Source: Stomorhina lunata
Taxonomy: Eukaryota > Arthropoda > Insecta > Diptera > Rhiniidae
Assembly: GCA_933228675.1 (NCBI GenBank)
Contig: OW121740.1
Location: 51,476,174 to 51,540,173 of the forward strand
Length of the DNA stretch: 64,000 nt
Direction: 5' to 3'
This document shows, piece after piece, positions 51,901-55,795 of this stretch. The position numbers were made by a program, and so were the translations under genes. Positions within the stretch are counted from its first letter, which is position 1. Each line of letters starts with the position of its first letter. The notes beneath the pieces were generated by a model, which was given only the letters and a program-made list of their open reading frames with translations, was not told the DNA's origin and did no database searches.

Positions 51901-52897
51901 CGTTAAAAAAAATATGATATATAAATTTTTTCCTAATAGAAAACATTCAAGTAAAAACTGTATCGTCCGTCACGTAGCGTCCGCAACAGTTCATTTATGG
52001 ATTTTTGGTGAAACTATCTTTAATGTAAATATTTACAATATTTTTATTACTATGACCGTTTTGATGAAAGTTACAGAAACACGTGTTGAAAAAAAAGTTA
52101 CTTCCATTTTTTGTAGCGTCCGTCACAGCACTTTAAAAGCGAATATCTTTTTCCTCCAAAGCAAGTATGTAAATTTACAAACGCCATTCAAAAGCACAAT
52201 CGATGGCCTAATATTCTATAAAATCATATACAAGATACAAGATATCTCTTGTAAAACGACTATGAGATTCATTTAAGTACAAAAAAATCCGTACTAATGT
52301 ATCCGTCCGTCACGCAGGATTTGCCCATATATGTTTTTAACAAGTTTAATTTATATTTCAAAAAGAACGTTATCACTTTTTTGGCAAAAAACGACAATAA
52401 ATTGACTTTTTTTTGAAAATTTAAACTTAAATACATATAATTTTTGATCGGCTAAAGATTTTTCATTAATTCTTTTTTGAAAGTCGAATATCGCTGTATC
52501 GCCATGAGGCTAATATTGAATAATAAATGTTTTAATTTTTTTAGTACTTTCCACTTTCAAATTTAAAATAAATTAATATATATTTTATTTCAGTAAAACC
52601 ATGAATCGAACTCAGGACTTGGCTGTTCTAGTAGTAGTGAATTACTTCCAATTTTCCGACTTTCTGAAGCCCATTTGCCTGCCCAGCTCTCAAAGCAATC
52701 CGTTCCCCTTTTACAGCGATACACAACTGAATATAGGACGTCCGATTGTTAGAGATACTTCCCGCATTTATTTGGAATATTTAATTGCCACTTTGGAGAA
52801 TAAGGGAGACGGTCGTCGGGGCATAACCTATGTCAATATCTATCATTATATACCCTTTATTAATCGGGAAATCAAGAAATACGACCATATACTTTAA
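10727..52897 (+). CDS. ModSP-like modular serine protease homologue, five exons, catalytically defective
   Basis: Exons 10727-10793, 27564-27849, 28000-28754, 28936-29068 and 52594-52897 join in phase at every junction with GT..AG borders (1545 nt, 514 residues plus stop). Order: signal peptide (1-21), LDLa modules at about 26-62, 67-103, 117-154 and 159-195 (each CDG..DC.D.SDE), a Ser/Thr/Pro-rich linker (196-251), a Cys-rich/CCP-like segment (252-325), then a protease-like domain. Known family: ModSP relays recognition signals to the Toll cascade in the haemolymph. Oddities: the His motif reads SAANCF, so Asn372 replaces catalytic His. The Asp region TQDLAVL (Asp422) persists. The last exon goes from PICLP to TYVNIYHY in about 60 residues, against about 120 in the neighbouring paralogue, and has no GDSG. 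It cannot be a normal protease. It is either a secreted non-catalytic homologue or a decaying paralogue. Introns of 16.8 and 23.5 kb are packed with transposons. Confidence 0.8.
10794..11403. other. Intron 1, proximal part
   Basis: AT-rich. A phrase GGTATACCCTACACCATTAAA near 11043 is a relic of a dispersed repeat, and a GTGCTGATGTTAGTAA phrase near 11089 resembles 56930-56942. Nothing else recognised. Confidence 0.35.
11404..12183. mobile_element. hAT-type non-autonomous element, 780 bp
   Basis: Ends CAGGGTAAG and CTTACCCTG are inverted. The sub-terminal sequences ACACTCATT and the complement of CACTCGTGAAT are also related. It is flanked by the perfect 8-bp duplication CTTGAAAA (11396-11403 and 12184-12191), the hAT signature. 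No transposase remains. Confidence 0.8.
12192..12485. other. Intron 1 spacer
   Basis: AT-rich sequence between two transposons; nothing recognised. Confidence 0.35.
12486..13779 (-). mobile_element. Tc1/mariner-superfamily element, ~1.29 kb, DD37E type
   Basis: Inverted ends AAGAGTGCTCTAAAT and TTTTAGAACACTCTT are each bordered by TA (12484-12485 and 13780-13781), the expected target duplication. The length is typical of the superfamily. The interior is a minus-strand transposase broken by frameshifts. Confidence 0.85.
12713..13624 (-). pseudogene. Tc1/mariner transposase (DD37E type), frameshifted
   Basis: Reading on the minus strand from MGCEKKVRENIIKTFQ at 13624, three frames are needed to follow the protein. 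The paired DNA-binding region (VDPRTVSNAIRRY) is in a different frame from the start because of a one-base loss near 13545. The first catalytic Asp region (VMDDETYVLADF) is around 13170-13190. FWPDLASCHYGKKALEW carries the second Asp, and PELRPVERYWALIK carries the Glu. There are 37 residues between second Asp and Glu, matching the DD37E group known from mosquitoes and other insects. It is inactive here because of the frameshifts. Confidence 0.8.
13980..14480 (+). repeat. ~500-bp dispersed repeat, copy 1
   Basis: Contains CTTTATGTTGATATTTG, CCTAACCAACCATCGAA and TATCAAAAAACTATTTATT in order. The same blocks occur in inverted order at 22960-23300 and the last block again at 23500-23570. No coding potential. 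Probably a MITE-like or other non-autonomous element, interrupted here by a tiny LINE insertion at 14173. Confidence 0.6.
14173..14220 (+). mobile_element. Extremely 5'-truncated LINE insertion (~48 bp)
   Basis: The 48 bases from TGAGGTCCTATGCTCCACTG to the AGAAGAAGAAG tail match the 3' end of the LINE ending at 48336. Flanking GAATTAGGGAT (11-12 bp at 14161-14172 and 14221-14231) is a target-site duplication. Only the last tens of bases were copied. Confidence 0.8.
14481..15194. other. Intron 1, unassigned repeat-derived DNA
   Basis: A segment with ATCGACTACAAAGGGATGAGG (about 15128-15148) recurs in diverged form near 57226-57246, so part of this is dispersed repeat. No gene recognised. Confidence 0.35.
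15195..15990 (-). pseudogene. Non-LTR retrotransposon reverse transcriptase fragment
   Basis: Translated on the minus strand from about 15990: FLRDRTIRVVIDG, then SRVPQDSFVSPTLFLIFLSDL and SIYSFADDSNICHS. These are the RT motif around GxPQGS and the catalytic xADD box. Further on come NWSRLKRVDFKVRKTQCC (about 15660) and, near the low end, LPKMEYNSHV and ELLDRVQERAKALR. The order is that of the palm, thumb and connection of Jockey/R1-like LINEs. Stops and a degraded GVPQGS (VPQDS) show it is dead. No 5' or 3' end was found, so it is an old fragment in intron 1, antisense to the host gene. Confidence 0.7.
16055..16310 (+). mobile_element. tRNA-derived SINE, copy 1
   Basis: Starts with a tRNA-like head: GTGGTATAGTAGGTTA (A-box-like) and CCCAGTTCGACC (B-box-like), followed by GCCGGCCAGACTCACTTG, an A-rich patch and a body shared with 33635-33880 (CGGCTGTTCACCTCATAAC, TTATTGAGTATTA). 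A shared body beyond the tRNA part marks a SINE, not a tRNA gene. Confidence 0.65.
16311..18954. repeat. Degenerate dispersed-repeat DNA in intron 1
   Basis: About 16620-16810 matches, with divergence, the part of the 29783-33086 repeat around 32155-32310 (ATCAGCATTAA, GGGTTATATGGGAG, GGCGCTATCG). About 17100-17990 has repeated phrases such as TTTATGGACCGATTTTGATA. A GACGGACGGACGGAC-type run lies at 17330-17425. From 18000 to 18954 it is simply AT-rich. No genes recognised. Confidence 0.5.
17330..17425. repeat. GGAC/AGAC-rich simple repeat
   Basis: Imperfect tetranucleotide run (GACGGACGGACAGACAGAC type), also seen in shorter form at about 32920-32950 inside the related dispersed repeat. Confidence 0.8.
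18955..22930 (+). mobile_element. Helitron-like element, copy D (split by a hAT element)
   Basis: The 5' part, 18955-20237, has a TCTTATCTTATATTC-like start, TA tracts, GAATGGCTATCTCG and five ~130-bp units. The 3' end resumes at 22746 with CTATGCAAACTATGTG and runs to the hairpin CCGAGC/GCTCGG and GGTACTA at 22930. The interruption is exactly the 2500-bp hAT insertion plus its 8-bp duplication. Confidence 0.65.
20238..22737. mobile_element. hAT-type non-autonomous element, 2500 bp
   Basis: Termini CATAGCTGTA and TACAGCTATG are perfect inverted repeats. Flanks carry the 8-bp duplication CTGTAAAC (20230-20237 and 22738-22745). The interior is AT-rich with a relic of another dispersed repeat near 21300-21750 (GACCGACCATATGATACC). 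No transposase was found, so it depends on one supplied in trans or is a composite. Confidence 0.85.
22960..23562. repeat. Further copies of the ~500-bp dispersed repeat
   Basis: 22960-23300 carries the blocks of 13980-14480 in reverse complement (TTCGATGGTTGGTTAGG, CAAATATCAACATAAAG). 23340-23480 is another partial inverted copy, and 23495-23562 a direct partial copy, so the cluster is partly palindromic. The direct copy is interrupted by the hAT insertion at 23571. Confidence 0.6.
23571..24594 (+). mobile_element. hAT element relic, 1024 bp
   Basis: Inverted ends TAGGGTTTGCA and TGCAACCCCTA with the 8-bp duplication AATACACT on both sides (23563-23570 and 24595-24602). Sub-terminal DNA is rich in ACCGAAACCG and its complement. 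The interior holds a transposase remnant. Confidence 0.85.
23779..24420 (+). pseudogene. hAT transposase remnant
   Basis: FTMDEWTGIRGRRYMNV followed by NLGRILGT and IVACTID resembles the hAT catalytic core around the first Asp (typically TxDxWTS). The open frame stops at 23982. Sparse similarity continues in other frames. The length is far below a normal ~600-residue hAT transposase, so the element is internally deleted and dead. Confidence 0.6.
24603..25302. other. Degenerate dispersed repeat before the 21-bp satellite
   Basis: Contains the phrase TATATGGGAGCTAGGACC..TGTAAACCGATTT, shared with the 29783-33086 repeat family. No coding sequence recognised. Confidence 0.45.
25303..27260. repeat. 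21-bp satellite, ~93 units, in intron 1
   Basis: Near-perfect tandem of a 21-bp unit made of the palindrome TTTTTCTATAGAAAAA plus GTAAG. Only a handful of single-base variants are visible, most of them C to T. On the host sense strand every unit presents AAAGTAAGT, close to a consensus 5' splice site, just after CTATAG. The array ends about 300 bases before exon 2. Because 21 is a multiple of 3, the minus strand reads as a 7-residue repeat (KTYFFYR) for about 700 codons. This is not a gene. Confidence 0.95.
27564..27849 (+). CDS. ModSP-like gene exon 2 (LDLa 1 and 2)
   Basis: Acceptor TTTTTTTTTAG at 27554-27563, donor CA|GTAAGT at 27850. Encodes two complete LDLa modules with six Cys each and acidic calcium-site signatures CDGNYDCVDKSDE and CDGVVNCVDGSDE, plus the first Cys of LDLa 3. 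Enters in phase 1 and leaves in phase 2. Confidence 0.85.
28000..28754 (+). CDS. ModSP-like gene exon 3 (LDLa 3-4, linker, CCP-like, protease start)
   Basis: Acceptor ATTTTAG ends at 27999. It is chosen over a nearby CCAG at 28008-28011 because it keeps normal spacing between Cys 1 and 2 of LDLa 3. Encodes LDLa 3 and 4, a TTSTTT-type linker, four Cys of a CCP-like fold, then GTLSDYQKD..KPWEVTILKRE and GAIVSPKIVLS, the start of the protease domain. The donor G|GTAGGT begins at 28755, in phase with the AANCF exon. Confidence 0.85.
28936..29068 (+). CDS. ModSP-like gene exon 4 (His-loop exon, His replaced by Asn)
   Basis: Acceptor TTTTAG ends at 28935, donor AT|GTAAGT at 29069. Completes SAANCFLNREKVYN. 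The usual motif is AAHC, so codon AAT at 28941-28943 replaces the catalytic His (one base from CAT). The remaining 40 codons are the normal-looking segment before the Asp exon. Confidence 0.8.
29069..29782. other. Intron 4, proximal part
   Basis: No open frame with a recognisable domain; AT-rich, non-repetitive within the window. Confidence 0.4.
29783..33086. repeat. Large degenerate dispersed repeat with inverted ends
   Basis: Begins GGCTGTGCCGAATCTTATAT followed by ACCCACCATCAA, and ends TTGATGGTGGGTATAA, an imperfect inverted pair. The interior has several diverged internal repeats with phrases ATATGGGAGCTA(T/-)GGTCAAATG and ACCGATT, plus short GACGGACAGACGGAC runs. Related pieces occur at 9985-10090, 16600-17990 and 24840-25100. 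It is non-coding. Helitron-like copy E is inserted in it. Confidence 0.6.
30354..31925 (+). mobile_element. Helitron-like element, copy E
   Basis: Carries the full order of parts: TATCTTATATTCTTAAACGA, an ~80-bp TA tract (30385-30462), GAATGGCTATC, about five 130-bp units, the CCGAGC-AAG-GCTCGG hairpin and GGTACTA at 31925. It interrupts the older dispersed repeat. Confidence 0.7.
33087..33634. other. Intron 4 spacer, nothing recognised
   Basis: No domain, no repeat with another copy in the window. Confidence 0.35.
33635..33880 (+). mobile_element. tRNA-derived SINE, copy 2
   Basis: Head GGCCGTGGTATAGCAAGTTA with CCAAGTTCAATCCCCGGCCG (B-box-like), then an A-rich stretch and the same body as the copy at 16055-16310, ending near a (TA)n tract at 33874-33900. 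Confidence 0.65.
33936..34569 (+). pseudogene. LINE, 5'-truncated, first part (endonuclease end)
   Basis: Starts inside the AP-type endonuclease domain: TKNQIDYILINSKWQSSL followed by RRGADINSDHHLVISKVRL (the SDHHLV motif closes the fold), then WLTQATWDLVQQRK. An in-frame stop at 34285-34287 lies between the SDHHLV and WLTQATW parts, although RNRLPDIL and the downstream text are collinear. The segment is preceded by the target duplication ACTATAAACATGT (33923-33935). At 34569 it is cut by the Gypsy element. Joining the two sides with one copy of AACC keeps the reading frame into 46756 and onward. Confidence 0.8.
34570..37716 (-). repeat. 3' LTR of the Gypsy element (3147 bp)
   Basis: Direct copy of 43609-46755. 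On the element strand it starts TGTAGTGGCGC at 37716 and ends CATGCTACA at 34570. It includes a TATA box at 37379-37385 and short frames of about 60-103 codons that show no known domain. Confidence 0.95.
37379..37385 (-). promoter_or_regulatory. LTR core promoter TATA box (3' LTR)
   Basis: The element strand reads GGGGTATATAAGCGG about 335 bases into the LTR. If used, U3 is only ~0.36 kb and R plus U5 would make up roughly 2.8 kb. The same box in the 5' LTR is at 46418-46424. Confidence 0.6.
37717..37729 (-). other. Polypurine tract of the Gypsy element
   Basis: The element strand reads GGCTGGGGGAAAT directly before the 3' LTR (TGTAGTG), the expected place for plus-strand DNA priming. Confidence 0.7.
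37790..41338 (-). CDS. pol: Gypsy Pol polyprotein (protease, RT, RNase H, integrase)
   Basis: Open frame of 1182 codons. Residue numbers count from the Met at 41338, but translation probably enters by -1 frameshift at 41311-41317. Aspartic protease LLDTGASVSCLG (Asp184). Reverse transcriptase with LCLDSRKVNSVT, SLDLKDAFWQIPL, MPFGLCNAPQTM and YLDD (484-487). RNase H with YIHCDASNTGIGS and VITDHASLKWLM. Integrase with an HHCC zinc site (..SAHNGINK.. to SCDVCKGSKH), Asp in LYIDFLGPYP, Asp in IVSDNGAQFKSK, and Glu in YSPQANASERVNRS. All catalytic motifs are present with no stop or frameshift, so the protein looks functional. The ~70 residues after the shift are a Ser/Asn-rich linker. No C-terminal chromodomain is recognised. 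Ends 60 bases before the polypurine tract. Confidence 0.95.
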   Translation of the reverse strand: MSRLQFFKKLKGLCTEKCTQTNTFDQHQHRLNSLSSGITKANINELPNSTKNNIPNYTIFSNNQKSLNTRSRIDTPNTENIFPNNIPSNNSSTSSNCIISKIPPTYFKPFHIRLAEYNAKRAEIFDSKPISNKQKRSTERIKNFWRSVKHTRRSLLSTIYDQPHDIRPYADVYIFGKTLTGLLDTGASVSCLGAGAAKEFLNSNKIFKKIRSGVKTADGKTQSVFGYVKTDIVFRGVTKPIVLYIVPNLSQDLYLGIDFWRLFELLPTGIDNSFRSGIISNSISEVANQKPLTDFQKQQLNLTINLFPSFAKQGLGRTSVISHFIDVGNSQPIKQRHFPVSPAIEKLIYTELDRMLDLDVIEESDSPWSSPIVLVRKPGKIRLCLDSRKVNSVTVKDAYPLPNIDGILSRLPKAEFITSLDLKDAFWQIPLDKSSRDKTAFSVPGRPLYHYKVMPFGLCNAPQTMSRLMDKVVPATLRTEVFVYLDDLLIVSDTFERHLLVLREIARAMRTAGLTINVEKSKFCVTEVRYLGHLVGNGVIQTDPEKISAIVDFPVPRSVKQIRRFLGMSGWYRKFIRNYASVTTPLTNLLKSNRKFCWNEEAQKAFEDLKIILTTAPVLHSPDFTKPFYIHCDASNTGIGSVLVQKTAEDEEFPIAFMSKKLNQAQRNYSVTEQECLAALLSIKKFRAYVEGHEFTVITDHASLKWLMSQTDLNSRLARWALKLQGFTFKIEHRKGSQNVVPDALSRTNTEDLSELLGPEISALDNSGLFIDLDSEYFKSTSYLELLSRINLNIKKTPDLKILDGYLYRRTEHCTGEQTQDDLAWKLWVPRELIGDVLQKAHDSHLSAHNGINKMLERIRRFYFWPNLVNDVKEYVKSCDVCKGSKHPNFVMRPPMGKTSETSRFFQKLYIDFLGPYPRSKSGNVGIFIVLDHFSKFCFLKPIKKFTTDVILKYLEEDLLHTFGTPETIVSDNGAQFKSKKFADLLKNYSINHIFTAVYSPQANASERVNRSVLAAIRAYIKHDQSNWDEYLSSIGCALRSAVHASIGTSPYYMAFGQHMITNGKTYPLLRNLNMIDDRSVKFNREDSFDIIRARAAKCMNKQYERNERTYNLRSRPVDYIIGQEVFRRNFRQSSFEKGYNAKLAPQFVKARVRSKIGTCYYELEDLNGRLVGRYHAKDIRQ
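41245..42789 (-). CDS. gag: Gypsy Gag with N-terminal RING-H2 finger and CCHC knuckle
   Basis: 514 codons from Met at 42789. Residues 17-57 match RING-H2: Cys17, Cys20, Cys35, His37, His40, Cys43, Cys54, Cys57, with spacing C-x2-C-x14-C-x-H-x2-H-x2-C-x10-C-x2-C. A Ser/Thr/Gln-rich stretch follows, then a capsid-like region with WKVRFSGDAKGISVENFIYR and RWPELCAALRNQY, typical of Ty3/Gypsy capsids. Near the C-terminus is a CCHC knuckle, CWNCRQPGHRYQDC, then a four-Cys pair (CYGC..CPDC). Known role: Gag forms the particle and binds RNA. A RING-H2 finger in this position suggests ubiquitin-ligase activity or a structural zinc site. That is inference. A second Met follows at codon 2. Confidence 0.9.
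   Translation of the reverse strand: MMGDGVDDPFNGGLPLCVGCSSAITDSSYLVKTVCGHFFHKSCFHKCAKTNSICPSCKNKLVVSAPVIPTTPIPNPLSLPSVRRTRSQTQVALNFDDIRTAGQGTPENPITSQGAKQVNTSVTSEASHNQDDQIRALVAAAVNAQHTEIVTNLSQTLTSLVERNIEEGFRRLSLSVKPNSNEGPNNASLTSTTNVQMRSLPDVEQQTLEQLLGLPPSGQRSNANNSVQQNQTSTLSEVSFRPDRIGQIIYNWKVRFSGDAKGISVENFIYRVRALTKQTLSGNFNLLCDHISTLFEGKANDWFWRYHQTVPQIRWPELCAALRNQYKDSRTDVDFREMIRDRKQKSCETFDTFYEAIIDIADRLTEPLSEKVLVEILRRNLLAEIQHEILNIKIEKVSELRDICRRREFFLQDMGRRQTFQKPLNRKYVSEFENDGDSPPDEELSAIALICWNCRQPGHRYQDCLKDRRIFCYGCGAVNVYKPQCPDCNSSKNSKACAQKSAHRQTHSTSTNTD
41290..41317 (-). promoter_or_regulatory. -1 ribosomal frameshift signal (gag-pol)
   Basis: The element strand has A AAA AAC at 41317-41311, correctly phased to the gag codons (Ser-Lys-Asn). 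A stem-loop TGTGCAC-AGAAAA-GTGCACA follows after about 8-9 bases (41301 down to about 41282). Pol lies in the -1 frame, open across the overlap (41245-41338), and continues as LKGLCTEK after the shift. Slip heptamer, spacer and stem agree with known -1 signals. Confidence 0.85.
42790..43578 (-). other. Gypsy leader between primer site and gag
   Basis: About 0.8 kb, AT-rich, with no long open frame. Expected to hold packaging signals. Nothing specific recognised. Confidence 0.5.
43579..43596 (-). other. Primer-binding site, tRNA-Lys
   Basis: The plus strand reads GCCCCACGTTGGGCGCCA, which equals the 3' end (with CCA) of animal tRNA-Lys(CTT) as I know it. The element strand is thus complementary to that tRNA. 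It lies 12 bases inside the 5' LTR boundary (43609). Confidence 0.85.
43609..46755 (-). repeat. 5' LTR of the Gypsy element (3147 bp)
   Basis: Upstream LTR in element orientation, starting TGTAGTGGCGC at 46755. Contains the TATA box at 46418-46424. Short frames of 103 codons (46277-45966) and 84 codons (46608-46354) are duplicated exactly in the other LTR and match no domain I know. Confidence 0.95.
46756..48336 (+). pseudogene. LINE, second part (reverse transcriptase and 3' end)
   Basis: Continues the LINE cut at 34569. The RT domain shows ENQFGFRENRSCVDLINT, IDFMKAFDSV, GVRQGCILSPILF and LEYADDVCLLS (catalytic YADD, codons about 47545). Then come TFNYLGSLVFTKGG, YGCETWKR and WIGHTLRRP..ARQALRWNP, the usual C-terminal region of RTE/CR1-like elements (clade not fixed). 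Damage: a frameshift near 47015-47030 (the KAPGNDNIS motif is out of frame), an apparent deletion before the ENQFGFR motif, and frameshifts near 47555, 47900 and 48020. The 3' end is GGGAGTCAAGGATAACAG plus (AAG)n, closed by the duplication ACTATAAACATGT at 48337-48349. Confidence 0.85.
48363..49959. mobile_element. Foldback element, two ~670-bp inverted arms
   Basis: 48363-49032 pairs with the reverse complement of 49288-49959 along its whole length with scattered mismatches, leaving a ~255-bp centre. Termini CTCTCATTTCCACTTGAATA and its counterpart are bordered by TA (48361-48362 and 49960-49961), consistent with TA target duplication. The motif TTGAATAGGTGCAC occurs at the tip and again ~210 bases inward in each arm. 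No protein is encoded. Likely a MITE-like relative of a TA-targeting (Tc1/mariner-type) transposon. Confidence 0.85.
49970..50439. other. Lead-in to the tandem array with single CGTCCGTCAC boxes
   Basis: Boxes at about 49998 and 50168 (TGTAGCGTCCGTCAC form at the second) precede the full repeat units. Nothing coding. Confidence 0.5.
50440..52440. repeat. Three tandem units of ~0.66 kb with CGTCCGTCAC boxes
   Basis: Units start at about 50440, 51117 and 51780 with TTTAGCCGTTTTGTGAAA. Each contains several boxes of the form TGTAGCGTCCGTCACAG or TATCGTCCGTCACGTAGCGT. Units 2 and 3 are nearly identical (a 120-codon stretch differs by one residue). Unit 1 is more diverged. The frames of 63-120 codons inside them carry no known domain. 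Confidence 0.85.
52594..52897 (+). CDS. ModSP-like gene exon 5 (Asp region, Ser motif absent)
   Basis: Acceptor ATTTTATTTCAG ends at 52593. One base completes codon 414, then KTMNRTQDLAVLVVVNYF carries Asp422, followed by FLKPICLPSS and, after a short stretch, TYVNIYHYIPFINREIKKY and TAA at 52895-52897. The exon is 304 nt against 532 nt for the same exon of the neighbouring gene. The lost part includes the GDSG motif and its disulphide partners. Confidence 0.8.
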
Positions 52898-54189
52898 GGA
52901 GAAACAGCATTTGAAGTTTTTTTTTTTTAATATTTAAGACATTTATTTATTTAAGTAACTTTTTTTGTTCATTTTGAATTATTTTTTTTTAAATTACTTT
53001 TTTTAAGATTTTATTTTTTTAAAGATTTTTCTTTTTTTTTTATATTAAGTTTAAATTTAATACTATTAATTTATAACTTACATAAAAAATATATTTATAT
53101 ATATGTATTGTATTTTTTTTATAAATTTTTTATATTTATTGTGTAATAATTTTTAATTACTGGGGGAGTTTGTGTAATTCAATCATTTCAATTTGATATT
53201 TTTATCAAATCTTATCATTTGATCAATTTAATTAAAGTTTTTTATTAATAATAAAAAAAATTTACATTAAAATTTTGGGTTTTGTTTTATTTGTTGTTGT
53301 AATATACAAGTGCTGGGGGGTTTCTTTTTTTTAGTATTTATACTTTAATTATATTAAATTTTTATTTTTTTTAAGATTTTTTTTTAAGTTTTTAAGATAT
53401 TTGAGTTTTTTTTTTGTCTATTTTATTACAAATACTTAAAATTTTTAATTTTCTAAGAAAACTACATTAAATTTAGGGTTTTCAGTATTTTTTTCAATTT
53501 TTTGTTGTTGTAAAATTATTGTTAAATACAACAATAAAATTTTGTTTCTGTTCTAGTTTAAGATTTTATTTAGTTTAAATTTTAAATGTATTTTTGATTT
53601 AATTTGTTTTGTTTTTCTTTTATTGTGTAATTGAAAATATTGTTTTTCCTTGTAAAATGATTTTATTTTATCATTATTTATTTTCTTTTAATTTAAATAG
53701 TTTGCATATTTAGGACACATTGAGTTCTTAATTTTTATGGATGTTGTGATTTTTTTCTTATCTGTTTTGTATTAAATAATATTCTTTTTTGATGAATTTT
53801 GTTAATACTTTTCAAAAGAAATCCCAAATATCTTTATAGCAGGAGTAGGCAGCCCATACCACCAGAAGCCGATGATTTTTTTTTAATTTTCGTAAATACC
53901 ACGATCATTAATGAAACTCGTGAAAATGAGTATTAAAATCATTCAGTTGAAATTTGGATGTTAACGGAGTTGGTTGGTGCCACTTTGTTAAAGGAAAAAC
54001 AAAAACAAAATAGGCAAGAAACAAATCAAAATCCAATTTATAGCAACAAAATACAAGGTTCGAGAGAACCAAGAAATATAATCTCGAACATTGTTGCCAC
54101 GACACTATTATTTTTGTAAACATTGGGAATAATTTTGTAAATATTAGGAATATTTTTCAAAACAGAAATAAATTCTAATATTAAACAAT
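52898..54189. other. 3' flank of the ModSP-like gene, T-rich
   Basis: Poly-T and AT-rich low-complexity DNA. The first AATAAA after the stop is at 53250-53255, a candidate polyadenylation signal. Nothing else recognised. Confidence 0.4.
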
Positions 54190-54199
54190 TTTAGATTTT

Positions 54200-55700
54200 T
54201 TGAAAATTTTCGATCCAAAAATATTTTTATAGAAAAATTTTAAAAAGCAAAAACTTTTCAAATCTTCTATGAAAAATTTTCTATAAAAACATTTTTTGTA
54301 AAAGAATTTTCTATAGAAAAATTTTTGATGAAAAAATTTTCTATAGAAAAATTTTGGTAAAAAAATTTTTGATAAAAAATTTTCTATAGAAAAATTTTTG
54401 ATAAAAAAATTTTCTATAGAAACATTTTTGATACAAAAATTTTCTATAGAAAAATTTTCTATGGAAAAATTTTTGATAAAAAAATTTTCTATAGACAAAT
54501 GTTTGTTAAAAAAATTTTCCATAGAAACATTTTGGATGAAAAAATTTTCCATAGAAAAATTTTTGATAAAAAAATTTTCTATAGAAAAATTTTTGATAAA
54601 AAAATTTTCTATAGAAACATTTTTGATAAAAAAATTTTCTATAGAAAAATTTTTGATAAACAAATTTTCTATAGAAAAATTTTTGATAAAAAAATTTTCT
54701 ATAGAAAAATTTTTGATAAAGAAATTTTCTATAGAAAAATTTTTGTTAAAAAAATTTTCTATAGAAACATTTTTGATGAAAGAATATTCTATACAAAGTT
54801 TTTGATAAAAAAATTTTCTATAGATAAATATTTGATAAAAATTTTTTACAAAAAATAGAAAAATAGAAAAATTTTTGATAAAAAAATTTTCTATAGAAAA
54901 ATTTTTGATAAAAAAAATTTTAAATTGAAAAATTTTTGAAAAAAATTTCCTATAGAAAATTGTTGATAAAAAGATTTTTTATAGAAAAATTTTTGGTTAA
55001 AAAAATTTTCTATAGAAAAATTTTTGATAAAAAAATTTTCTAAAGAAAAATTTTTGATAAAAAATTTTTTTATAGAAAAATTTTTGATAAAAAAATTTTC
55101 TATAAAAGAATTTTTGAAAAAAAAATTTTTCTTAAGCAAAATTTTTGATAGAAAAATAGATATATATTAGATAAAAATTTTTACAAAAAATTTTCTATAG
55201 AAAAATTTTTGATAAAAAAATTTTCTATAGAAAAATTTTTGATAAAAAAATTTTCTGTAGAAAAATTTTTGATAAAAAAATTTTCTTAAAATAAAAATAT
55301 TTTTCTATAAAAATTTTCGATAAAAATATTTTTATATCAAAAAATTTTTAAATCTTCTATAGAAAGATTTTTGAAAAAATTTTCCATAGAAAAATTTTTG
55401 ATCAAAAAATTTTCGATTTTGATAAAAAAAAATTCTTTGGAAAAAAAAATTCATAAAAAAATTTGTGATAAAAAAATTTTCTTTAGAAGAATTTTTGATT
55501 AAAAAATTAAAATTTGATAAAAAAATTTAAATCTAAATTTATGGAAAAATGTTTGATAAAAAAATTTTTGTTAAAAAAATTTTCTATAGAAAAATTTTTG
55601 ATAAAAAAAATTTTCTATAGAAAATTTCTTGATAAAAAAATTTTCTATAGAAAAATTTCTTGATAAAAAAATTTTCTATAGAAAAATTATTGATAAAAAA
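54200..55700. repeat. 30-bp satellite with TTTTCTATAGAAAA core
   Basis: About 50 imperfect units alternating TTTTCTATAGAAAA and ATTTTTGATAAAAAAA. Homogeneous in 54400-54800, more decayed outside. The core palindrome is the same as in the 21-bp satellite at 25303-27260. Because 30 is a multiple of 3, frames stay open on both strands and give spurious Lys/Phe/Ile-rich peptides. Confidence 0.9.
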
Positions 55701-55795
55701 TTTTCTTAAAATTTTGAATAATATTTACATCCCGACTATTTTGTTATTTTTTGAAAAAAAAAAAATTCTATAGAAAAAACCTATTTTGTTTTTTT

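Noticed and set aside
50574..52276. A 120-codon protein repeated in the 0.66-kb tandem units
   Set aside because: Repetition follows from the tandem duplication. The diverged unit 1 does not preserve the frame (63 codons), so no coding selection is visible.
54181..55139. Lys/Phe/Ile-rich frames of 82-160 codons on both strands
   Set aside because: Open only because the 30-bp satellite is a multiple of three. They occur equally on both strands and in several frames.
54200..55700. CRISPR-like array (regular ~30-bp repeats)
   Set aside because: Units are contiguous without unique spacers, in eukaryotic DNA, with no cas genes.
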